Source: Gammaproteobacteria bacterium (GTDB taxonomy: Bacteria; Pseudomonadota; Gammaproteobacteria; Pseudomonadales; Halieaceae). Taken from it: a DNA stretch of 46,543 nucleotides. The notes under the pieces are model-generated. The model did not search any database, was not told the origin of the DNA, and saw only the letters and a program-made list of their open reading frames with translations. A program made the position numbers and the translations under genes. This document shows positions 25,735-34,129 of this stretch, piece by piece (the first letter of the stretch is position 1; the number at the start of each line of letters is the position of its first letter). The DNA is taken from assembly GCA_024644535.1 (NCBI GenBank), contig JAHEKX010000016.1:1-46543 (forward strand). Reading direction: 5' to 3'.

Positions 25735-28089
25735 ATGTCTCGTTTTTCAAAAATGTCGATGGCCGTTCAGCTTAGTGCCGCGTTGACCATACCATCAATT
25801 GGCCTTTCGGCTGTTGCTAATTCAGCACAGCTAGAAGAAGTCGTCGTTACCGCACGTAAACGTGAGGAAAGTCTGCAGAGCACCCCTGTGGCCGTCACGG
25901 TTTTGAATTCAGAGCTGATTGACGACGCGCGCCTGATGAGCGTGAAAGATATCGAGGCGTTGACGCCTAATCTTAATTTTGTGGTTTCGGCCGACGGCAG
26001 TGGATCAACACTTCAGGCGTTTATTAGAGGGATCGGTCAGTTTGACTTTGCAGTGACTACGGACCCCGGAGTGGGTGTTTATATTGACGGTGTCTATATG
26101 GCTCGAAGTATTGGCGCCAATCTTGAGTTTTCGGATATTGAGCGTATATCAGTTCTTCGCGGCCCTCAGGGTACTCTTTTCGGTAAGAACACCATCGGTG
26201 GTGCGATAAACGTGGTTACGCGCACACCATCAGGTGAGCGTGAATTTACTGGCGAGCTAACGGTAGGAAGTTTCGGCTACACTGGAGTAAAAGCTTACGC
26301 GGCGCTGCCCCTATCAGAGACTGTTTCAGGTAGTGTGTCCGTACTTTCCAAGCAATCAGACGGGTGGCAAAAGCGACCGCAAGGCGATAATGGTGGTGCT
26401 GAAGATATGTTTGGTATTCGAGCGCATTTGAATGGAAATTTCTCTGCTGACTGGAATTCGCATCTAATTGTTGATTCGGTGACCCAAGATCAGAGTATTT
26501 ATCCGAGGGTTCTGTCGGACTTTGATGGCTCTCAATTTTTCCCCTTTCTCTACAACGCTTTTGTGCTGGCGCCAATGGGGACGACTTGCTGTGAAACCAA
26601 TATTAACAATGTAGACCGCAGTAACACTGTCAACCCAGAAGAGCGAGATGAACTAAATACCTTTGGCCTAAGTTGGATTAACACATGGGATCTGGGTTCG
26701 ACTACCCTAAAGTCCACGACGGGTTATCGTACTATCGAGTCGGAGGCTCTGCGCGACACAGATAACTCCGCTAATAATTATTTTTCAGTTGAGACGATTT
26801 TTGACACGTCTCAAATAAGCCAAGAATTCATCCTGTCTAATAATGATGGTGATATCGACTGGCTGGCGGGTATATATTACTCCAAGGAGGATGCTGATCA
26901 TTACAGTGGGGTGACGGTAGCCGAGGGGCTCTATGAGGTATTGTCCTCTCTACCGCTTGCGGTCACGACCCCTGACGGTATACCTTTTGCGTTCCTCGCG
27001 GCCCCTCTTGATTTGACCTTGGATTACGATCGCAATCAAACTACTGAGAGTTATGCTGCATTCTTCAACCTAACTTACCCATTGAGCGAAAAGCTAGATT
27101 TGAACTTAGCTGCTCGTTACACCAATGAAGAAAAAGTGCTGCAGACTTACACCCTAAAAAGAGCCAGCCAAACACCAATCGCGGTACCAGGGCCTACAGC
27201 CGCGACAGAGTGTTCCGATGTCATGGCAAATGGAGCGGGAAGTTCATTTACCTGCAGTCAGTCTTGGAACGAGTTCTCACCCAAGATAGGTTTAGACTAT
27301 ACCGTCAATGACGATCTTTTACTCTATGGTCATGTTTCGAGGGGATTCCGTTCGGGTGCTTTTAACGGTCGGCCAATTGCTACTGAGGAAATTTCAGTGG
27401 CCAATCCAGAAACTGTTACTGCTTACGAGGTGGGAATTAAGTCGCAATGGATGGATCGTCGCGTGCGTTTCAATAGCGCCATCTTTTACAATGACTACAA
27501 AGATCAACAGTTTTTGGTGAATCAGTCGAATGCGGCATCGGCGGCCGGATTGATCCTGTTGGTTGATAATGCGGGCGAGTCCTCGCTTTCAGGTCTTGAG
27601 CTTGAGGCGACTGCATTAATAGGTGAAGGTTTGAGCGTATCCGCGAGTGCCGCATGGCTAGATCCTGAATACGATACTTACGAGCAAATTGATTTTGTTA
27701 CCGGTCAAGTACAGGATTTGTCTTATCGAGAGTTTCGTGATGTCCCCGAGTTTACCGCCAGTGTATTTGCCCAATATGAGATACAGATAGCGAATGGTGG
27801 AGAGTTAAAACTTCGAGCTGACGCTTCGTATCGAAGCGATATTTACTATTCGAATGAAGAGACGCTGTCTACTTACGAGCGACTTCATGCCGACGGATTT
27901 ACCACGATGAATGCAGGTGTCACTTATAAGTTGCCTGGAGGCTCTTGGGAAATCGGCGTTTATGGCCGCAATTTGACGGACGAGAGGGAGATTGTTGGTG
28001 GCTTCGGCGTTGATGCGTTCGGATCGACTGATGTTGCGTTCAACGAGCCTAGAAAGGTATTTGCGACCATTCGTTATCTGGGGCGGTAG
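25735..28089 (+). CDS. TonB-dependent outer-membrane receptor
   Basis: A 784-residue receptor. The signal peptide covers about residues 1-31 and is followed by the TonB-box-like LEEVVVTARKREESLQ. The plug domain (about 45-160) includes VYIDGVYMARS and ISVLRGPQGTLFGKNTIGGAINVVT, the classic plug signature. The barrel runs to the C-terminus (EVGIYGRNLTDERE-like segments near the end, here IGVYGRNLTDERE). Cys pairs in loops (TTCCET; a pair about 25 residues apart near TECSDV and FTCSQS) suggest disulfide-stabilised extracellular loops. The ATG at 25735 has AAGGA 7 bases upstream. Third gene of the operon with the amidohydrolase and Coq4-like protein, and followed by a strong terminator. Ligand unknown. 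Confidence 0.93.
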   Translation: MSRFSKMSMAVQLSAALTIPSIGLSAVANSAQLEEVVVTARKREESLQSTPVAVTVLNSELIDDARLMSVKDIEALTPNLNFVVSADGSGSTLQAFIRGIGQFDFAVTTDPGVGVYIDGVYMARSIGANLEFSDIERISVLRGPQGTLFGKNTIGGAINVVTRTPSGEREFTGELTVGSFGYTGVKAYAALPLSETVSGSVSVLSKQSDGWQKRPQGDNGGAEDMFGIRAHLNGNFSADWNSHLIVDSVTQDQSIYPRVLSDFDGSQFFPFLYNAFVLAPMGTTCCETNINNVDRSNTVNPEERDELNTFGLSWINTWDLGSTTLKSTTGYRTIESEALRDTDNSANNYFSVETIFDTSQISQEFILSNNDGDIDWLAGIYYSKEDADHYSGVTVAEGLYEVLSSLPLAVTTPDGIPFAFLAAPLDLTLDYDRNQTTESYAAFFNLTYPLSEKLDLNLAARYTNEEKVLQTYTLKRASQTPIAVPGPTAATECSDVMANGAGSSFTCSQSWNEFSPKIGLDYTVNDDLLLYGHVSRGFRSGAFNGRPIATEEISVANPETVTAYEVGIKSQWMDRRVRFNSAIFYNDYKDQQFLVNQSNAASAAGLILLVDNAGESSLSGLELEATALIGEGLSVSASAAWLDPEYDTYEQIDFVTGQVQDLSYREFRDVPEFTASVFAQYEIQIANGGELKLRADASYRSDIYYSNEETLSTYERLHADGFTTMNAGVTYKLPGGSWEIGVYGRNLTDEREIVGGFGVDAFGSTDVAFNEPRKVFATIRYLGR

Positions 28090-28098
28090 TCTCTACAG

Positions 28099-28126
28099 AG
28101 ACCCAGGCCGATAAGCCTGGGTCTTT
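28099..28126 (+). terminator. Rho-independent terminator after the receptor gene
   Basis: AGACCCAGGC (28099-28108) and GCCTGGGTCT (28115-28124) form a perfect 10-base stem with loop CGATAA and end in a short T-run. It lies 10 bases after the receptor stop and closes the operon that starts at 23034. Confidence 0.85.
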
Positions 28127-28253
28127 CCGAGGTAAAACTCATGTTTCAGGGGCTTTGCCCTGTTCTCGGATTGTGAGATGGGATCCGAAGAAAGGCCGGA
28201 GCGTGATCTAATTTTACATAGTACTTAGCGTAACTGCTGCCTTGTCGCTCAGG

Positions 28254-29777
28254 TCAGTACTCGTAGCTCGCCTGCAAGCCGAGCGGAACCTCAAGTCCCC
28301 ACATCAGCAACAAGAACGCTGTCCATGCCACAATAAAGGTCAGAGTGTAAGGCAACATCATAGCCACCAAAGTCCCGATTCCGGTGTTTTTGACGTACTT
28401 TTGGCAGTACACGACTACTAGCGGAAAGTAGGGCATAAGAGGCGTGATGATATTAGAAGTGGAGTCGCCCACCCGGTACGCGGCTTGAGTGAGGTCCGGT
28501 GAAATACCCAACTGCATCAGCATGGGCACAAAAATGGGTGCCAGCAGTGCCCACTTAGCAGAAGCCGATCCCACAAATAAGTTAAGCAGCGCGGTCAGCA
28601 AAACAATACCAATAACTGTGACTGATCCCGGTAGCCCCAACGCTTTTAATAATTCTGCGCCCTCTAGCGCTAGCAGAATGCCTAAGTTAGATGCGGAAAA
28701 GCTGTAAATAAATTGGGCAATAAAGAACATGATTACCAGGTAATAGCCCATGTCCTGCATCGACTTTGTCATACCTTCGATGACATCTTTAGAACTTTTG
28801 ACGGTGCCAGCTACGACGCCATAAACCACTGCCGGCAGCAAAAATAAGACAAAGATGAGTGGAACAATGGAGCCCATCAAGGGCGCTCCAAATTCTGTTA
28901 GCGTGCCGCCAGCGCCTCGCCAAGACGACGTCTCGGGGATGGCCGTTGCAACCAGAGTCGCCGCGGCTAGCCCCATGCTGATTAGCGCATAACGTAAGGC
29001 TTTTTGCTCTTGCGCATTCAAGTTCTCACTGACATCAGATGTCGCTGGGTTTGCGTCCAGAGCTGTGTCTTGTAGTCGAGGCTCTACAATGCGATCGGTA
29101 ATAAACCAACCCAGCAGGATAATGACGATCGACGACAGCGAGGTGAAATAATAGTTATTAAGAGGATTCAGCACGATGTCCGGGTTCAGAATCTGCGCGC
29201 CAGTTTGGGTAATACCCTGCAGCATAGGGTCAATGGCAGATGGAATAAAGTTGGCCGAAAAACCGCCCGATACACCGGCAAAGGCCGCGGCAATACCGGC
29301 CAGGGGGTGACGGCCCGCTGCGTAAAAAATGACGCCACCTAAAGGAATAACAAGAACGTAACCCGCATCGGCTGCGGTATGGCTGACAATACCCACCAGA
29401 ATAATCATGGGTGTCAGCAGCCAGCGTGCGGTTACGCTCAGCAGAGCTTTTAAGCCTGTATTGATAAAACCGGTATGCTCGGCGACACCAATACCCAGCA
29501 TGGCAACCAAGACCACACCAATGGGGTGGAAGTGTGCAAAATTTTTGACCAGCTGGGTCATAAAAGTCGCGAGTGCGTCAGCAGACAATTGATTGTGCAC
29601 GATCACTGCTGCACCCGTTCGAGGATCGACTAAGTCGTAATCGAACAAGGAGAAAATGGCTGATAAGGCCCATACCAGAAGGAGTAAACCGACAAATAGC
29701 ATGGCTGGGTCGGGTAGCGCGTTACCCCAGCGCTCGATCGTAGACAATGCACGTTGTCCCAAAGTCTTTTGCGTCAT
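28254..29777 (-). CDS. AbgT-family transporter
   Basis: A 507-residue inner-membrane protein with about 11-12 hydrophobic helices, matching the AbgT family. Known members take up p-aminobenzoyl-glutamate or export sulfonamides, driven by the proton gradient. Family marks are WGNALPDPAMLF near the N-terminus, GVAEHTGFINTGLKA, SGGFSANFIPSAIDPMLQGIT, GSASAKWALLAPIFVPML and STSNIITPLMPYFPLV (the two re-entrant signature regions). Full length for the family. It is transcribed alone, toward the receptor operon. Its position beside a D-aminoacylase-like hydrolase invites the idea that it handles an N-acyl amino-acid product, but co-regulation is not evident because it is on the opposite strand. Confidence 0.93.
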   Translation of the reverse strand: MTQKTLGQRALSTIERWGNALPDPAMLFVGLLLLVWALSAIFSLFDYDLVDPRTGAAVIVHNQLSADALATFMTQLVKNFAHFHPIGVVLVAMLGIGVAEHTGFINTGLKALLSVTARWLLTPMIILVGIVSHTAADAGYVLVIPLGGVIFYAAGRHPLAGIAAAFAGVSGGFSANFIPSAIDPMLQGITQTGAQILNPDIVLNPLNNYYFTSLSSIVIILLGWFITDRIVEPRLQDTALDANPATSDVSENLNAQEQKALRYALISMGLAAATLVATAIPETSSWRGAGGTLTEFGAPLMGSIVPLIFVLFLLPAVVYGVVAGTVKSSKDVIEGMTKSMQDMGYYLVIMFFIAQFIYSFSASNLGILLALEGAELLKALGLPGSVTVIGIVLLTALLNLFVGSASAKWALLAPIFVPMLMQLGISPDLTQAAYRVGDSTSNIITPLMPYFPLVVVYCQKYVKNTGIGTLVAMMLPYTLTFIVAWTAFLLLMWGLEVPLGLQASYEY

Positions 29778-29953
29778 AGCCCTTTCCTTAAATTCTTAAT
29801 AGTTGAATTGGACGTTATCTGTTCAGTAAGGTCAAGGTGAACAGGCTCGATAACCTGATGATCAACCTTAATTGGTATGGGCTTAGTCCATCTAAAACTT
29901 GCGCGTTGAGTCCACATCCGTTGAAATAAAGTAAACCACTGAGAAAGCTCTGT

Positions 29954-30559
29954 ATGTCTGCTAGTCCATTTTGTCGCCGCTGCGGCACGTCACTTACTAA
30001 ACGCGTGCCCAGCGGGGACCAAAAGCCACGCTGGTGCTGTGATGCATGCTATTTTGTAGAATACGATAACCCTAAGATCATTGTTGCCTGCATTGCGACC
30101 GTGGGTGATCGAGTGTTGTGGATTAAGCGGGGAACACCGCCCAAGCAGGGTTGCTGGGCACAGCCCTCCGGTTTTATGGAAAATGGCGAAACGCCGGAAC
30201 AAGCCGCGGCACGGGAGTTATATGAGGAAACGGGCGCACGAATCGACCCCGCCAAGCTTAACCTGTTCTTGGTGGGTTCTTTGCCCGCCATCAGCGAGGT
30301 GTATCTGGTGTATTACGGTGAGCTCGAGAATTTCAACGTAGCCCCCACCGACGAGGCATTGGAAATTCGCTTGTGCAATGAATCGGAGGCACCGTGGGAC
30401 CAATACGCCTATCCTGAGGTCATCGAGGCAACGCGGCAGTTTTATCGCGATCATGCAAATCGGTCCTACGGCGTGTACCGAGGACGTTACGTTGACGGCG
30501 TGAACACGATTGAAAAAGTGGTTGGCGGATTGGCGTCGGTGAAGAAAATAGCTAATTAA
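29954..30559 (+). CDS. NUDIX hydrolase with N-terminal zinc ribbon
   Basis: A 201-residue NUDIX enzyme. The N-terminal zinc ribbon is C7-x2-C10 and C29-x2-C32, similar to that of NADH pyrophosphatase (NudC-like) proteins. The NUDIX box runs from G73 to about A95 and fits G-x5-E-x7-RE-x2-EE-x-G exactly (E79, R87, E88, E91, E92, G94). These enzymes cleave nucleoside diphosphates linked to another group, such as ADP-ribose or NADH; the substrate here is not determined. It is a cytosolic protein in a single-gene unit, ended by a strong terminator. The ATG at 29954 is the only start that preserves the first Cys pair. Confidence 0.92.
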   Translation: MSASPFCRRCGTSLTKRVPSGDQKPRWCCDACYFVEYDNPKIIVACIATVGDRVLWIKRGTPPKQGCWAQPSGFMENGETPEQAAARELYEETGARIDPAKLNLFLVGSLPAISEVYLVYYGELENFNVAPTDEALEIRLCNESEAPWDQYAYPEVIEATRQFYRDHANRSYGVYRGRYVDGVNTIEKVVGGLASVKKIAN

Positions 30560-30562
30560 TGT

Positions 30563-30592
30563 AACCAAGGCCACGGGCGAGGCCTTGGTTTT
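30563..30592 (+). terminator. Terminator hairpin after the NUDIX gene
   Basis: AACCAAGGCC (30563-30572) pairs perfectly with GGCCTTGGTT (30581-30590) across an 8-base loop, with TT after it. It starts 4 bases after the NUDIX stop and is 9 bases before the convergent SPFH gene end, so it may serve both strands. Confidence 0.75.
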
Positions 30593-30600
30593 AAGGTGGC

Positions 30601-31542
30601 TTAGCTACCGTCTTCAATTTTCGACTGGCGCGCCGTTTCCATGGATTTCATGACGGTCGCGACCATGCCACCCACATCACCTAGGTTTGAGGGGATGATA
30701 AGCGTGTTGTTGGTTTTGGCGAGCTGGCCAAATTCTTTCACGTATTGCTCCGCAACGCGCAGGTTAACTGCGTCTAATCCGCCTTCCTCTCGAATGGCTG
30801 CTGCAATAGCCCGAAGACCTTGTGCCGTAGCTTCGGCAATTAAACGAATCTCGCCGGCTTTGCCCTCGGCCTCATTGATTTGCTTGAGCTTTTGCGCTTC
30901 CGACAGGTTGATCATTTCTTGTCGAGCACCTTCTGAGACGTTGATTTGCGCTTGACGCTCGCCTTCAGATTTTGCGACAACAGCTCGACGCTCACGCTCG
31001 GCACGCATTTGTTTCTCGAGCGCATCTTTGACTGACTCGGGTGGCATGATGTCTTTGACTTCGTAGCGCAGGACCTTAATACCCCATGGCTCGGCAGCTT
31101 TATCGACTGTTTCAACCACACGAGCGTTAATGACGTCGCGCTCTTCAAACGTTTTGTCGAGTTCGATTTTACCGATTTCGGAACGCAAGGTGGTCTGAGC
31201 CAGTTGAGTGGTCGCAAAATAATAGTCGGTAATGCCATAGCTGGCGGCACGAGCATCAACGACCTGAATGTAAATCAATCCATCAATGTCCACTTGTATG
31301 TTGTCGCGCGTGATGCAGGTTTGTTGGGATACATCGACTGCAATTTCTTTCATTGAATGCTTGTAAGCGACTTTGTCTAAAAATGGGATCAGAAGGTGGA
31401 ATCCGGCGTCCAATGTGCGAGAGTATTTACCTAATCGCTCGACCACGAACTGTTGTCGTTGCGGCACAATTCGGGCTGTCTTGACGATCGTGATGATAAC
31501 GAAAATCGAAAACCCTATGGCTAAAATGAGCGAAATATCCAT
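30601..31542 (-). CDS. SPFH/band-7 (stomatin-like, QmcA-type) membrane protein
   Basis: A 313-residue slipin/QmcA-type protein. One N-terminal membrane helix (ISLILAIGFSIFVIITIV) is followed by the band-7 domain (RIVPQRQQFVVERLGKYSRTLDAGFHLLIPFLD). A long charged coiled-coil comes next (MRAERERRAVVAKSEGERQAQI and on), then a C-terminal segment rich in small residues. Such proteins oligomerise in membrane microdomains and are often paired with an NfeD partner, exactly as here. I chose the ATG at 31542 because AGAAGGA lies 8 bases before it. The ATG at 31551 abuts that site and cannot use it. The gene begins one base after the NfeD stop, so the pair is translationally close. Confidence 0.94.
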   Translation of the reverse strand: MDISLILAIGFSIFVIITIVKTARIVPQRQQFVVERLGKYSRTLDAGFHLLIPFLDKVAYKHSMKEIAVDVSQQTCITRDNIQVDIDGLIYIQVVDARAASYGITDYYFATTQLAQTTLRSEIGKIELDKTFEERDVINARVVETVDKAAEPWGIKVLRYEVKDIMPPESVKDALEKQMRAERERRAVVAKSEGERQAQINVSEGARQEMINLSEAQKLKQINEAEGKAGEIRLIAEATAQGLRAIAAAIREEGGLDAVNLRVAEQYVKEFGQLAKTNNTLIIPSNLGDVGGMVATVMKSMETARQSKIEDGS

Positions 31543-31543
31543 G

Positions 31544-31993
31544 TTATGCATCCTTCTGAATAATAAGAGTTGAGCCCTGACGACCGCTAATCAGCACTCG
31601 ATCTCCGGCCGTTAATGGCTTGCTGTTTGCTGTCTTGGCATCCCAGCGTGTGTCTCGGTAAGATACTTTTCCGAACCCATCCCCATTCTCGAACCCCTCA
31701 AGAATTGTGGCGTAGTGGCCGATATAGTCATCGTCTGGTGTCTGGGTGTCGGCAACCAACGCCCCCCCTTGGAACCAAGGTTTGAAGCGAGAACGCAGGG
31801 TTAGCAGTAACCCTCCCGATAGAATGCCAAATAGCCAAAGCTGATAAGTGGTGTCGGTTAGTGCGCCCCACCAAGCAAGTAATCCAACGACAAGTGCGGC
31901 AATACCGAAAAATATGATGATGAGTCCCGGTATCACAAATTCGGCCAGAATCATGACTATGCCCAGCACTATCCAAATAAGCTCAACTGACAT
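31544..31993 (-). CDS. NfeD-family membrane protein
   Basis: A 149-residue NfeD-like protein. Two to three hydrophobic helices (ELIWIVLGIVMILAEFVIPGLIIIFFGIA and WLFGILSGGLLLTL) are followed by a C-terminal OB-fold beta-barrel (GKVSYRDTRWDAKTANS, AGDRVLISGRQGSTLII). This is the short form without the ClpP-like protease domain. It is the usual partner of SPFH/QmcA proteins and is encoded immediately upstream of one here, with AAGGAG 5 bases before its ATG. Role: membrane-domain organisation or quality control, from family knowledge. Confidence 0.93.
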   Translation of the reverse strand: MSVELIWIVLGIVMILAEFVIPGLIIIFFGIAALVVGLLAWWGALTDTTYQLWLFGILSGGLLLTLRSRFKPWFQGGALVADTQTPDDDYIGHYATILEGFENGDGFGKVSYRDTRWDAKTANSKPLTAGDRVLISGRQGSTLIIQKDA

Positions 31994-32135
31994 ATTGGCT
32001 CCTTAAGGTTTTTTTGGTTAATTGGTAGTGTGCGGCGATTCGGGCTGAAAAGCGAGTGCTTTGCGGTGAGTGGTGCTGTCGCTCGATAAATTGCGATGAT
32101 CTTGTCCAGCAGGTGTGCACGTCTTGTATTAAAAC

Positions 32136-33173
32136 ATGATGAAACTTACAATTGAATCTGAATTCAATTTCAAATTTGGTTTTGGCATGACAGAAAAAGA
32201 ACAGCTTGCCGCTTTAAGTGGTATCCGACGTGGCCCCTATATCGCATTTAATCGTGTAAGCGCTGCGCAAATTTGGCGGTGGTGTTCAGTCATGGGTGAG
32301 CAGCAGGCGCGGTATCAAACAGGCTCTGATCAGTTTGCACCACTGGCGATGATGCAAATGTGGACCATGCGTGATTATTATGATCGCTACGCTCCCGGCT
32401 CAACCTCTGATCGTCCCTATCAAGTGTTTGACGACATGGCGGCCATGGGTTATGACTCGAATGTTGCTGTCAGCTATGACATTGAGTTTTTGCGGCATTT
32501 GCGGGTGGGCGAGTGGCCTAGGCATTACACGACCGTCGTGAACATCAGCGACCCAAAAGCCACATCTTTGGGCGTGGGCTACTTTGTGACGGAGCGGGTT
32601 GAATACACTACGGACACAGCAGAGGTATTTGCCTACGCCAATATTACGTATTTTCAGTATCGCGCAAAGGCGTTAGAGCCGACTACATCTGGGCTTACTC
32701 TAAGTGACGACACAGCCGCCGATATTAGCACGCCTGTGATGCTGGATCCGGACAGTCTCGCTTTGGATTGGAGCTGTGTTACGGCTGGACTGTCCCTGCC
32801 AGAGTGGCGGTTGCCCATCACTCATCGCTTGGTCGTCGGGGGTGCGCTGGCAACTCAGGACTTTATTCCCGTGCACCACAACGTGCCGGCGGCGCGCGCT
32901 GCAGGTATGCCGGATATTTTTATGAACATACTCACAACCAGCGGTTTGGTATGCACCTATATCAATGCTTGCGCGGGTGAGAGCGGTTTTATTAAAAACC
33001 TTAAATTCAGTTTAATGGCGCCAAATATGCCGGGCGACGTTATGACCCTGCAGGGGCAGATCCAAGAGTTAACCGCGCTAGATGGAGGCATTGAGGCTAG
33101 CATCACCTTTGCCGGCAAAAACCGTATGGGTATGCACACCCAAGGTAGTGCAGTGGTTCAGGTATCAAAATAA
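32136..33173 (+). CDS. Two-hot-dog-domain enoyl-CoA hydratase/dehydratase (MaoC/FAS1-like)
   Basis: A protein of up to 345 residues with two hot-dog domains. Residues about 25-180 look like the FAS1-like dehydratase N-domain (IRRGPYIAFNRVSAAQIWRW, FLRHLRVGEWPRHYTTV). Residues about 215-345 look like a MaoC domain with the hydratase-2 motif D242-x4-H247 in QDFIPVHHN, followed by PDIFMNILTTSGLV. The catalytic DFxxVHH stretch resembles the ChsH1 subunit of steroid side-chain hydratases, here fused to its partner domain. Likely reaction: hydration of a bulky 2-enoyl-CoA. The start is uncertain: ATG 32136, 32139 or 32187, none with a good ribosome binding site. Followed 22 bases later by an SDR, forming a hydratase-dehydrogenase pair. 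Confidence 0.82.
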   Translation: MMKLTIESEFNFKFGFGMTEKEQLAALSGIRRGPYIAFNRVSAAQIWRWCSVMGEQQARYQTGSDQFAPLAMMQMWTMRDYYDRYAPGSTSDRPYQVFDDMAAMGYDSNVAVSYDIEFLRHLRVGEWPRHYTTVVNISDPKATSLGVGYFVTERVEYTTDTAEVFAYANITYFQYRAKALEPTTSGLTLSDDTAADISTPVMLDPDSLALDWSCVTAGLSLPEWRLPITHRLVVGGALATQDFIPVHHNVPAARAAGMPDIFMNILTTSGLVCTYINACAGESGFIKNLKFSLMAPNMPGDVMTLQGQIQELTALDGGIEASITFAGKNRMGMHTQGSAVVQVSK

Positions 33174-33195
33174 TTGCAAAGTTAAGGGCAGCACT

Positions 33196-34011
33196 ATGAC
33201 AGCCAGAAGATTTGAGGGAAAGGTCGCTATCGTAACGGGCGGCAGCATGGGTATTGGCCGCAGCACGGTGTTACAGCTGGCGGCAGAGGGTGCACACGTC
33301 GTGAGTTGCGCGCGTCGTAAGCCAAAGCTTGACGAGCTGGAGGAGAAGGTTAAGGCGTTGGGTGGCAGCTTTACTGGCTACGGTTTGGATGTGGGTGACA
33401 CCGACGCCTTTGCGGCTATGATAAACGAAACCGCCGAACGTCATGGCCGCCTCGATTTGTTAGTCAACAACGCCCCCTCGGTCATCGGTGGTATGGTTGT
33501 AGACCAATCGTTGGACGCTTGGAAATCGAATTTTGGCATTGGAGTAGACAGCGTGTTTATCGGTGTGCAGGCCGCCCTGAGAATCATGCAACCCCAAGGC
33601 AGTGGTTCGATTGTGAATATTTCATCGGTAAGTAGTTTACGGGCTGGTTTGGCCTCGGGCGCTTACGGTGCTGCAAAAGCCGCTTTGAACCAGTTTAGTC
33701 AATGTGCTGCGATGGAGGCCGCGCCGTACAATGTTCGCGTTAATGTTGTCGCGCCAGGCGCTGTGGATACTCCGGGGTTAAACGCCTCGATACGCAAAAA
33801 CGAAGCCGTAAAAAAAATCATGACCGATGCCATTCCCATGCAGCGCGCCGCAACACCCGAGGAGGTCGCCAAGGCGATTTGTTTTTTAGGGTCAGATGAC
33901 GCCTCGTTCATTACTGGTGTTATTTTACCCGTCGATGGCGGCAAAACCCCGCAGCTGTATGTGCCGGCTTTTGATATTACGAACTTGGATAACCAAGCCA
34001 AAGATCGTTAA
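33196..34011 (+). CDS. SDR-family oxidoreductase (classical)
   Basis: A 271-residue classical short-chain dehydrogenase. It has the cofactor loop TGGSMGIG, NNAPSV in place of NNAG, catalytic Ser in NISSVSS, catalytic Tyr and Lys in YGAAK, and the C-terminal PEEVAKAICFLGSDDASFITG and LPVDGGKTP. The start at 33196 is supported by AAGGG about 7 bases before it. The longer frame from 33082 would run back into the hydratase gene. With the hydratase directly upstream, it probably oxidises the 3-hydroxyacyl-CoA made by that enzyme. A terminator stem starts inside its last codons. Confidence 0.92.
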   Translation: MTARRFEGKVAIVTGGSMGIGRSTVLQLAAEGAHVVSCARRKPKLDELEEKVKALGGSFTGYGLDVGDTDAFAAMINETAERHGRLDLLVNNAPSVIGGMVVDQSLDAWKSNFGIGVDSVFIGVQAALRIMQPQGSGSIVNISSVSSLRAGLASGAYGAAKAALNQFSQCAAMEAAPYNVRVNVVAPGAVDTPGLNASIRKNEAVKKIMTDAIPMQRAATPEEVAKAICFLGSDDASFITGVILPVDGGKTPQLYVPAFDITNLDNQAKDR

Positions 34012-34034
34012 GCCAAGGCTTGGTTAATTTTTTT
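33991..34034 (+). terminator. Rho-independent terminator overlapping the SDR stop
   Basis: AACCAAGCC (33991-33999, within the last codons of the SDR) pairs with GGCTTGGTT (34017-34025) and is followed by AA then seven T (34028-34034). The strong U-tract supports real termination, closing the hydratase-SDR pair. Confidence 0.75.
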
Positions 34035-34129
34035 AGGCTCGACGCGCCGCTTGGGCTTGAGCATTTTGCTGCGCTGTGGTTTTGTGTTTAGCTTAATTGT
34101 TAAGCGTGATGCAACAACTGGAAGAGAGT

